Shown here: piece by piece, positions 48,501-60,500 of the stretch | Layout: the number at the start of each line of letters is the position of its first letter | How positions within the stretch are numbered: the stretch's first letter is position 1 | From: Aricia agestis | Lineage: Eukaryota > Arthropoda > Insecta > Lepidoptera > Lycaenidae | DNA length: 64,000 bases | Direction: 5' to 3' | Assembly: GCF_905147365.1 (NCBI RefSeq) | Contig: NC_056406.1 | Location: forward strand, 942,501-1,006,500 | Notes under the pieces: model-generated | The model's input: the letters and a program-made list of their open reading frames with translations, nothing else | Databases searched by the model: none | What the model was told of the DNA's origin: nothing | Program-made: the position numbers and the translations under genes

Positions 48501-51500
48501 GTGCATACGTTTGGTAAGTTTATAGTATCTTTTTACCTGTCTATTCTAATCAACTGTTATAATATGTTTAGATTCCTAAAGAAAGAATCCTAAAAAACAC
48601 TAAGGCACTACAATGCTGGCAAACGTAAGCTCTAAAGGCGAAAAAGCTTTGATCGATATAAATTTCTTGTTTACATTGTAACAAAATACAATACTATACT
48701 ATACTGTTTATTGAATTAACAGCATTATATTAATTCTCATCCAGGAGTTCCGCTGCGATCTCCGCGAGGACTGCCTGGACCGCTCGGACGAGGAGAACTG
48801 CGAGGCGGCTCGGACGACTACCACTAGCACCACAACCGCGCCGCCCGTGGATACGTGCGAGCCGCCCGCGCTGCGCTGTGACAACGGCACCCGCTGCGTG
48901 CCGCTGCCGCAGCTGTGCGACAACACCGCCGACTGCGCGGACGGCGCCGACGAGGCCGACAGGTGTGGTGAGTCCGCGCACTAACACCGTCTGTGTCATG
49001 TTTTGATGCTGACAATTTTCTTTCGGTGGTTCGATTGGATTGGATAGTCACTTTTTGCATGTAACATGGGCGTAGTCAGGATTCTTTATATGGGGGGCTA
49101 TAGGTCTTGGGGGGGAATTGAATGCGGGAGGCATTCAATCCCGCAACTCTCTCCGCTCCACGTTTAGGTATGAAACTCTTGTGGGGGGGCTATGAAATAA
49201 CTTGATGAATCATTTTTATATATTACTAGATAACACCTTTAGCTCTGTTGCGCGGAAATTAGTATATCTTACGGGACCCGTACATTTTTTCGCAAAAACA
49301 CTTCTATAAATCGATCTAGCTAGGAACCATTTTTAGAAAATTTTATTTGTGGTTTATCGAATACGAGGTCTGCTATTTATGTATCCGGAATTAAAAAAAG
49401 AAACAAACATATATCATTTAATATGGTTTTATTGCTTTTCAAAATATTCGCCGCGATGATCGACACACTTTTGCATACGCTGGAACCAATTTTCATAGCA
49501 CTTTTTCCATTCTGATTGAGGTATCTCCAAAACGTGCATTTTGAACGCATCAACAGCCTCTTCGCGGCTCGAAAAACGTTGACCACGTAATTTTTTCTTC
49601 GCGTATGGAAATAAAAAGAAATCGTTAGGTGCCAAATCAGGGCTGTACGGCGGATGACCAGTCAATTCGATCTTTTGACCCTCCAAAAACTGAGTTGTTT
49701 CAGCTGAGGTGTGACAGCTAGCATTGTCGTGATGTAATATGATTCTGCGTTGTCGGTTGTCCTTTCTTATTTCTTCAAAGACTTCTGGTAAACAAATGGT
49801 CGTATACCATTCAGAATTAACCGTTTTACGATTCTCTAATGGCACTTTAGCCACATGTCCATTAATTCCAAAAAACAGGCGACCATTTGCTTCAAAGTAC
49901 TTTTTGCACGAGTAACTTTTGTTGGTTTCGGCTCATCTTGGAACACCCACACCGTTGACTGTTGTTTAGTTTCGGGGTCATATGCATAGATCCAAGATTC
50001 ATCACCTGTGTAGATATTATAAACGGCTTTTGACGTACCACGGTTGTATTTTTTTATCATTTTTTTGCACCAATCGACACGAGCCCGTTTTTGATCGATT
50101 GTCAAGTTGTGCGGAATCCAACGCGAACATATTTTTTTTACAGCCAAATGTTCGTGTAATATCTTATGTATGCTCGTCATACTTATGCCTAAGGACGCCT
50201 CTATCTCGCGATATGTAACATGACGATCACGCATTATTAGTTCCCGCACAGCATCTATATTTTGTGGGACAACAGCTGTTTTTGGGCGACCTTCTTTATT
50301 TTCATCCGTGAGCATAGACCGCCCACGATTAAACTCACTGTACCAGTGATAAACAGTGGTTTTTGATGGTGCTTCATCTCCAAAAGTTGCGGTGAGTTGA
50401 ATAAAGCACTGTTGTTGATTTAGCCCACGCCGAAAATCGTAGTAAATCATTGCACGAAAATGTTCACGCGTTAAATCCATGGCAAATGAAGACACGCAAT
50501 TTTCAAAATGACGCCACAATGGAAAAATAATTGACAGTCACATGAAACAAAATGTATTCTTCAACCAAAGAGTTCTATTTTCAAATGTTGTAATTACTTT
50601 TTAAATATTGTTCTTGTAAGTGGCCAGTTCCGGATACATAAATAGCAGCCCTCGTACCGAGCAAAGTGAGACCTCGGTCAAATAGCTAGTGGTAACTGAA
50701 GAACGGACACACTTTCATATTTGTATTATTAGCAAGAGTCTGCCTTCTAAAGCCACTATGTTTGACGCAGGTGAGCCGATGTGTCTGGTGGCTGCGTGCT
50801 CGCACGTGTGCGCGCCGACGCCGCGCGGGCCGGCGTGCGCGTGCCCGCCCACGATGCGCCTGCGCCCTGACGGCTTCAGTTGCGCACCCGCCGACGTCTG
50901 CGGCGAATGGGGAATATGCTCACAGGTTCACACTATTTGTTAAAATTATGCACAGATATTCTATTATCTTATTAATATGGGGGGGGGGGGGGGGGGGATA
51001 AACTTCTAGCGCAGTCTGGTGAGAAGGCTTCGAAACGGTTGTGTACGATCCATATCGCACATTTTTAGGGTTTTTAAGGAGTCAGCGTTTAGGACGCGCT
51101 CGCGGAATTATTTTATTAAAATCAGTTCGCATCGATCAATCAAGGCGATCGCGCGTGCTCGCACACCCGGGTCTTTTGATCATCAAGTATCAATCAATAA
51201 ATCAAATAACGGTATATCAAGTCTATCGTTTCATTTATCAAGTAAAAGGAGTAGTAGTTAATCAAGGACACTACAGGTTGACTAATTTAGTTTTATAAGT
51301 CAAATTACATGAGGCTGACATTAACAGTGAGTGTTAAGCCTCTATAAAAAAAAGTCAAATTACGTGGGGTATAACATTAATCTGAGTGTATTTTTCGCAG
51401 ACGTGTCAGCCATACAAAAACCGTCACAAATGCACCTGCTACGAGGGCTATCGTCTCGCTGATGATGGATTCACCTGTAAGAGCACTGGTAAGATTAATA

Positions 51501-54500
51501 CCACCTTCTTATTGATAACAGAACGTCCGTAATCGTAAATACCGTTTTCTCAAGTATGAATAAAATGGATTTGTTAAAAAAAATGAAACATTGATTGCAG
51601 AGAGTACAGCGCCACTACTAGTATTCAGTAATCGACACGAGATTCGCGGCATGGAATTGCCGTCGTTGCGGTCTCGCGCGCTCGTGTCCTCGCTCAAGAA
51701 CACGATCGCGCTTGACTGGCGACGCGACAACGGCGTGCTGCAGCTGTACTGGACGGACGTGGTCGACGACGCCATCTACCGCGGCACGCTGCTGGGCGAG
51801 GTGGTCAGCGGCATCGAGCCAGTGGTGCAGCAGGGCCTCTCCACCGCCGAAGGCCTAGCCGTGGACTGGATCGCCGGAAACCTATACTGGGTCGAGAGCA
51901 GCCTGCATCAGATTGAGGTATGCAAAGTCTCTAAAAGTTGAATAATAATAAATTGATTAAAAAAGTACACTTTAATATTTTCTTTTTTTAAATTTAGGTG
52001 GCACGTCTTGATGGAAAATATCGACGCACTCTGATTACCGGGGAGCTGGACAGCCCGCGTGCCATCGCCGTAGATCCCCGACTTGGTATGTATTCTACTG
52101 ATTATTTGTTCAATAGAAGTAAAGATGTCTCTGCCAAATATTATTTGATTGTTTATTTTAGTCGGAATTCATCGAAATTGCCGATGCCGAGTCATGTATA
52201 TATCTTATGTCAACCGATTGAATGCTAGGCTACGTGTTCTGGACGGACTGGGAACCGACGCTGCCGCGCATCGAGCGCGCGTCGCTAGCGGGGCGGCGGC
52301 GCGTGCGGCTGCTGCGTGCGGATGCGGACGGCGCTGGGGCGTGGCCTAACGGCCTGGCTCTCGATCATCCCGCACGCCGTTTATACTGGGTAGACGCACG
52401 CTCTGACTCAGTCCACACGGCCGACTACGACGGTGGCGATCGACGCGAGCTGCTGCGCGGCCACGACGCGGTGTCGCACCCGTTCGCGGTCACCGTGTTC
52501 GAGTCGCACGTGTACTGGACCGACTGGCGCAGCAACAGCGTCGTACGCGCCAACAAGTGGAACGGCAGCTCCGTCGCGGTGGTGCAGCGCACGCTCACGC
52601 AGCCCTTCGATTTGAAGGTAAGACGCTTGTTAATAACAACTAACAGCGCACATAAACAGTAGGAAAGTTTTATAATATTTACTGAAATTAATTCATCTAC
52701 CTAAATGTGAGAAATAAGTGTATATCGTGTCATAATCCACTCAGGTCATACATCCCAGTCGCCAGCCGCGAGGCACAACAAACCCCTGTGAACAAAACGG
52801 CGGCTGCTCGCATCTCTGCCTCATCGACTCGGCGACGGAGCGCGTGTGCGCGTGTCCGCACCTCATGCGGCTCGCTGCTGACGGCCGCACGTGCGAAGGT
52901 ATGTGCTGTGTAGAATATGTCTGAACTCATAAAAATGTAACCATCTACTGTACCATATTCTTGGCAAATAAATAAATTTAAATTTGAATTTGCATATTTA
53001 TTTAGGGAGCTATCCGTCATTGACAGTTTACCTTTTCAATATATTAGCAATAGTGCAATAGTGCAATTAGTCAGTAGCATATTATTAAAATTGTCTTTAA
53101 TGTAAATTGTAAACCCACGTTGAAAACTGGACATAACATGTCACTGTTGCTTTGTAGCTACTCAACTGTTAGTTTTTGCCAGATTGTATTGAGACTGTTT
53201 TTAACTTTATCATAAATGTGATTGTACTGTACTATCAGAAACGTTGATTCATAGGCATTTGGCGGACCTACATAGTTTGGTCGCGTTACGTCAAACCCAG
53301 CTCACGACTAATATTAAATTGACATAACCCGACCAACTGACGTAGGTCTGTTAACTGCCTATGAATCAATTTCTTCAATGGTACAAAATTGTGTTTGTAG
53401 TTCACGAGCGCATGCTGGTGGTGGCGCGCGCGGGCGAGGTGCGCGGTCTGGCGCTGGAGCAGGCGGCCGAGCTGATGATGCCGACCGTCTCCGGCGCCCT
53501 CGTCTCCTCCCCCGCCGCGCTCCACGCCCTGCCAGCTGAGTACGCCATCTTCTGGATTGATATGGACGTGAGTGTCTTATTGCACTTTTATCTGTGTACC
53601 TCTTATATTATGTTGTATTTTTTAAAGTTTGACAAATTTAAGGCTCTGATAATGATTTGAACCAGACGATTGAGAGGTATAAGATTACTGTTGTGACAAC
53701 ATTGTGATATTATTTCTTACGAATTAATCTTAATTTTTCAACCTATTGGTGAAAAATTAATTTTATTTATTGTGGTCGTGTGGCAGACGTACGAAATAAA
53801 GCGGGCGGACGTGCGTGGAGGTGGCGCGGAGTCGGTGGCAGACAGTGCACTGGCGGGCGCACGCGCGCTCGCTCTGGATTGGTCGGCGCGTCTGCTGTAC
53901 GTGTGCGGTGGTGGCGTGCTCGCCGTCAGCGGCCTGCGCGGCGATCGCACCGCCACGCTGCGTCGCGACGCACCAACTCACGTCTCAGCGCTGCAGGTGC
54001 ATCCGCTTAGGTAAACAAAATGATGTAAAGGACGTTTTATTTCCCATCATCTTGCTCAAATAACGTGGTAATATCGATACCTTTGTTGATAACTGGACAG
54101 TTGCCGCGGTTATTACAGTGAAGTGTAACGAACCTGAATGTGTTCTAGGGGAAAATTGTATTGGGCCACGAACGATGACGGCGAGGAGCGCATCGAAACT
54201 GCGAACGGTGACGGCAGCGGCCGCCACGTCCTCCTCAAAGACAGTATGCATGTTGCCGGCGTGACTAGTATGTATCAATTTATTATTCTTCTGTCACAAA
54301 ATATAACATCATAATTATGAAAAAAATTTACCTCCGTGTCTTTTGCTTAAATTATATAAATTGATAGTTTACTTCATAGTTTATATTGATTGCAGGCTTT
54401 GCGATTGACATTGAAAAAGATCGTCTTTACTGGGTTAACCTGGCGTCCGCTGCGATTGTTTACATGGACCTGAAAAAGGAAACTGTTCACACTGTAAGTT

Positions 54501-57500
54501 CTATTTCGTAAATTAATAAGTGTTATCGCAGCATATATTTAGACAGTGACTACGGAGGAGGTCTTTTGTTACATAAAATACTATCTCGTTTCTTATAAAA
54601 TATTTTTTAAATCTGCATTTTACGGTTGTGTAGTGTGTAGGCCTTGAAATATAGATTTTGCCCAAAAAACGGTTTGTGGCTTACTGCGTAGCCGATCTGT
54701 CGATTTATGTTTTTAAATCAAACTACGCATATTTTCACTAAAAAATATTGATTACAAACGGAATATAAACAGTATATAACGTGGACAGTTGCCGCTGCAC
54801 ATGGGGGCGCGGCCGGTGGCGCTCGACGTGCACGGAGGGGAGGTGCTGTGGGCGGACAACTCCGATGCCACGCTGCGTGCGTGCGACAAGGATGAGTGTG
54901 GTGAACCCAGGATATATAAGAACAATACAGGTGTTTATGAGAATCTTTCTTTTATGTTTTTTCTAATATATGAGCCTTGTTACTAATAAATTATGTCTAT
55001 GCAGTGTACTATTCGAGGTCTGCTGCCTTTGTCATATTTCTCATCATCTGTTATGTGACTTTTTCAATGTGTCCGACTACATAATATTATGTAACATATA
55101 CAAGCTGACTGTGAATTATATTTAATTCGCTATATGATTTTTTATAAGTATTAAGTATGTATGTATGTTAGTTGCTACTTGCGGCGAAGACCGTTGTCTT
55201 AATACTTTAATTACATTATTGTATTAATAGTAGACCTAAAAGTGGCAAACTAATAAGAAGCTGTAAAATATAGACGGCGTGACGTCAATCCGTGTGTATG
55301 ACGCGGACGCCCAGCGTGGCGCGGGCGCGTGCTCGCTCCGTACGGCGCAGTGCGAGCACTTGTGCGTGTCGCTCAGCGAGTCGCGCAGCATGTGCGTGTG
55401 CGCACAGGGATACCGTCGCGATGGACTGCGTTGCTTGCGTGAGTACAATACATTGTACTAAATACTTATCAAAAAATGTACAGATAGAAAAAACGTTTAT
55501 ATATTTCCTATTCTCTTGCAGCTCTAGACGAAGCGCTGATATACTCGATGAGCTGGGAGCTGCGCGGGCTTCTGCTGAACGCCACGAACGGCAGCGACAC
55601 GAGCGCCCTGCCGCCCATCCCGCAGATCGCGAACGCGGCGGCCATCGACTACTACGCGGCGGGCGAGTGGCTGTACTGGGCGGACGGAGAGGCGGGCGCG
55701 GCGTGGCGCGTGCGGCGCGACGGCTCCGCGCGCCAGGCGGTGCTAGTGCGCGGTGCGGCGGCGGGCGCGGGCGCTGACGCCCTCGGAGCGCTAGCGGTGG
55801 ACTGGCTGGCCGGCAACCTTTACTGCTCCGACCCCTCGCGCACTCTGCTGCTGCTGGCGCGCCTCGACGGCTCGCACCGCTACGTGCTGGCTGTCACCGA
55901 TCCCTTGCCAGTCACTGGTCAGTCAACGCTCGATTTATAAAAGTCCTTAAGATATAAAAATCAATATTAATGTAATAATTTTACGATGACCGTTTGCAGC
56001 CATAGCGATAGACCCGGTAGCGGGCTGGTTGTTCCTGTCAGGTGGCAGTTGGATCCAGCGTACGCGGCTCGACGCCTCCGCTCCGGAACTGCTATACAAC
56101 GGCACGGCGCTGTCCGACATAGCGCTAGATGTACAGGTGAGGCTGCACAATGTTTTTACTAACGTACACGTAGCTTATGTTGCTGAATTCGCTTTATATT
56201 TTTTAAGAAATTTAGGTACGAAATATGATATAAAAATACGAAAAGTGGCGTTGTTGCAGGGTGGCATGGTGTACTGGACGAACACGTACTCGCCGAGCGT
56301 GTGGCGTATGCGCTACGACGGCTCGGGCCAGGCGCAAGTGCTTGCGGGCGCGCCGCTACGCTACCCGCTCGCGCTGACCGTCCACCGTGCGCATCTCTAC
56401 TGGCTTGACACGTAAGACACTGCTGTTTGCTTTATAGCATCAATCATCACTCATCACACGAGTATTCCAATTCATTTTAAAATCATTTACAGGATGCTCG
56501 GTAACGGCAGCGTGGCGGTGGCTCCGCTGACCAACCTGAGCGACTACAGAATCGTCATCGATAAAGTCGGCGATAGTCTCAAAGATTTGCTCGTAAGTAA
56601 ACCTCTTCATAATAAAAAAAAAATATCTACACAACGCATCAATCCCAGTCTAGTCTGTTTTATGACGTGTTCAATACGCCAGACAGAAAAAAAGCAGGCC
56701 CTGTCACAGAATACATATTAGTTTAACAACAGAAATATCACTCCCGAAACCCGTTTAAAAAATAACGACTCATGCTACGATACTATAAAGTTCAAATTCC
56801 GACCGCGCAATGCTAAGTGCCTACTATTATATTCACCTACAAGTGCGCTTTCTTTCTATCGCATAACGCGTAACTTTTCTTACGAAATCAAGGTTTTCGC
56901 TTTTTAGAAAACAAAATAATCTTTTTTAATTACTATTGGTACGAGTAGCAAACCTTTTTATAGTAATATCAAATTTTAGTATCCCAACCTATATTTTATA
57001 GTAGTTTTATATTCGATTATAGTGCAGGAAACTTTGACAATTTAAACATTACAAGTAACTTACTTCTGTGTAGTTCGTGTATTTTTTGTATGAAATTGGT
57101 TTATTTGCTATGTTTGTATAGTTTTTATGTACTTTTTGTATTTAAATACCTTATTCAAGTAAATATTTCATTGGCCTTTTTATTTGTTCATTTTTATAAT
57201 ATTTATAACGATTTTGTCACAGCGGTTAAATCAGTATCATGAATTTAATTCCTCTATGATCAGTATACAGTAGATAGTCGACGAAAAATCTTGCGCATGC
57301 GTCACCGCTCGCTTGTGAGTCCCTTATGATGTGCCACCCGCGGGTGGTACTTACAGTTTGATGCCTAAACGTACGAGTGGGACAGGCCTGGCCCTGTATA
57401 GTTATTCAATCTGTAAATATTTTAGTACTCCCTTACGATTAAATAAAAAATTGTTGATCGATAAAGGAACTTCATGCGTAGATATGGTCCTCGGAGTCGC

Positions 57501-60500
57501 AGCAGGCGCCGGCCGGGCGTGCGATGAGCGCGTGCGCGGTGGACAACGGCGGGTGCGAGGCGCTCTGTCTGTGGGACGGCAAACGCGCGCGCTGCGCATG
57601 CCCGCACGCCGACCTCGCGCCCAATGGCAAGAATTGCACACGTCGGTATACCTTGTCATTAAATGTTATTCACAAATCATAATTATTATTGTATCTCAGT
57701 ATAAGTTTTGAAAACCTGTAAATTTATATTTGTTTGCAGCGTACAAATCTTTCTTGATGTACTCCCGCCTAACACAAATCGACACCATACACTTTGAGGA
57801 CGAGAAAAACTTGAACTCCCCATACCCGCCTATTGAAAATAAGTGAGTAGATTCACATAAAATTTTACTTACTAGCTCGCCAAAAGTCGTTCATAGCGCT
57901 GGAACTGTAAATTTTTCTGCAACAAAAAATATCATATTATTATGTCAATGGACACCAAGTATCTGCATTGGTTCAGCGATTTAAGCTTAATAAGGTAAAA
58001 GACAGACACATTCATAATAGTAGTATGGATGCGTGACTATTAAATCGATGCGAACATTAAAATTTGCAGAACGTTGATGCGCAACGCGATAGCTCTAGCT
58101 TACGAGTACGACACGACGACGATCTTCTACTCCGACATCCAGCGTGGCTCCATCAACGCGGTGCACTTCAACGGCAGCGATCACCGCGTGCTACTCGAAC
58201 GTGAGTATTCTTCCAAACGAACCAGACCGTTCCTTTGATATACTTGAAATTTCAAGTTGGCGTTATGAAAAAGGGGGTCGAAATAGTAATTAATAATAAT
58301 GCGTCACGACGTCTTAGCAATGTGGGACAGATGTTTCACTTTGTGTACTCTGTACACGCTCTCTTTTGGTGTTTGTTCCTCCAATGAAAACTACCTCGCA
58401 GAGGCGGGTTCTGTGGAGGGCATGGTGTTCTCGGCGGATAGCGGTATGCTGTACTGGACGTGCGCCAGCACCGCCACCATCAAGGCCGCCAACATCCGCG
58501 CGATGCGCGCCGACGCCACGCGCTTGCCCGCCGCGTCGAACGCGCACGTGCGCACCGTGCTTACTCTCACGCCCGGGGACCGTCTGCGTGGTATTGACTA
58601 CGAGCCCTGCCAGATGTAAGTAAAATAAAAACCGATTATGTAATTATAATTTGTCAAAATGAGCTGTTTTTTTAAATAATAACTAAAAGATTGCTTATTT
58701 GTAATCGTTGCAATTTACATAAGAAACATCGATGTCACATATTTTAGGCGACTCTACTGGACAAATTGGAACGAGTCGCGACCGTCGATCGAGCGGGCGT
58801 TCGTCAGCGGCGCGGGGCGGGAGGCGATCGTGACGACGGAGATCCTGATGCCGAACGGCCTGGCGCTGGAGCACCGCTCTCGGCTGCTGTACTGGATCGA
58901 CGCGCGGCTCGACAAGCTGGAGCGGATGCACTACGACGGCTCGCACCGCGCGGTGGTGACGCGGTCCTCCGCCACGGAGCACCCGTTCGCGGTGGCGGCG
59001 GGTGGCGGCTGGCTGTTCTGGACGGACTGGGTGGCGCGCGCCGTGTTCCGTGGAGACCGCGCGGGCCGCGTCGCCACGCTACGCCGCGACGTCATGCGCC
59101 CCTGTTCCGTCGTCGTCGTCGCGCCCAACCATCAGCACTGTGAGTAATCTTATACTTTATATAGCTATACATGAGCTTGTCGAATTGTTTATCAGTATTA
59201 TAAATTTATTTATTAGGTCTACAAATGAGCATATTAAATTCTGATAGAAAATCTCTGGAACTCCTCAGGCGCATCGGATCCGTGTGCTATGGACAACGGT
59301 GGGTGCGCGGAGACGTGTACGCTGGACGCGAGCGGGCACTCCAGCTGCGGCTGCGGTGAGGGTCGGGAGCTGCAGCGTGACGGACGCTCTTGCGGCGCGC
59401 CGCTCCCCAACCACTGCCCGCCAGAGCGCTTCGCCTGCGCCGAGGGGCCTTGCCTGCCCGAGCACCTCGTGTGCGACGGCGTCCCGCACTGTAGCGACGA
59501 CATCGGCGCTAGTGATGAGGACCTCTACTATTGCAGTAAGTTTATAAAATTCTGTGTTAATCGTTTATCTGTCATCTCAATATGGAAACTAAAATGTTTG
59601 ATTTTATAGCGTCTCGCGATTGTCCGGCTAACTACTTTCCGTGCGGCACCGGGGGGCGGTGCCTGCCAATGACCTCTAAATGCGACGGCCGGCCCGACTG
59701 CGAGGACGGCGCCGACGAGCTCGGCTGCGACTGTCTAGACTCACACTACAAGTAAATGTTACTCACATATTGTTCTCTAAATAATTTTGATATTAAGTGG
59801 AGGCCGCAATTGCCTTTTATCGTATAAACATTGCAGGTGCAACGACGGCACGTGTGTTGAAGCGGGGGCTCGATGCGACGGCGCGGCCCAGTGCCCGGAC
59901 GGCTCGGACGAGGTGGCCTGCCCGCACTGGAGCTGCGCGTCGTTGGGTGACGGCGCGTTGCGCTGCGCCTCGGGTGACGCGTGCTACGCGCCCGACATGC
60001 GCTGCGACCGCCTGCGCGACTGCACAGACGGGAGCGACGAACTGGATTGCCCCGCGGGTACGACAGTTACTCTAGAGCAAGGGTGGCCAACCTTTTCGAC
60101 ACTTGGGTCAAAATTCGAAAGTAGAATTTTACTCCTGGCCGTACTACCAAATTTTATGTACAGTTCGACAAGGCTTTATATGAATATGTCAATGATGTCA
60201 ATGGGCGCTGCTGGTACAGGAGAACTGTCAAAAATGACGTTTTTGTATGATAGAAGCGTTAGTTCCTTTTCTCGCCACGTTCAAAAACAGCCTTGTTTAA
60301 CTGTATACTCGTAGTGTGCGCCAGATAAGTCTGCGCACAGTCAAAATCGGATACTAATTTTTCAATTTTTTTCCTATTAGAACTTAGAGCTTAGAACAAA
60401 AAAAACGTACGTACGTCCTCCAGGCAAAAAGTAGTTCAGTTTGCGCGGCTAGCTGAAGCTCAGTACGTTATTTTAAGGTCAGCCACACAAAAGAAAAGAA

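Noticed and set aside
57281..57400. Possible extra exon in intron 40
   Set aside because: No acceptor/donor pair in a fitting phase, and no LRP1 domain expected between exons 40 and 41.
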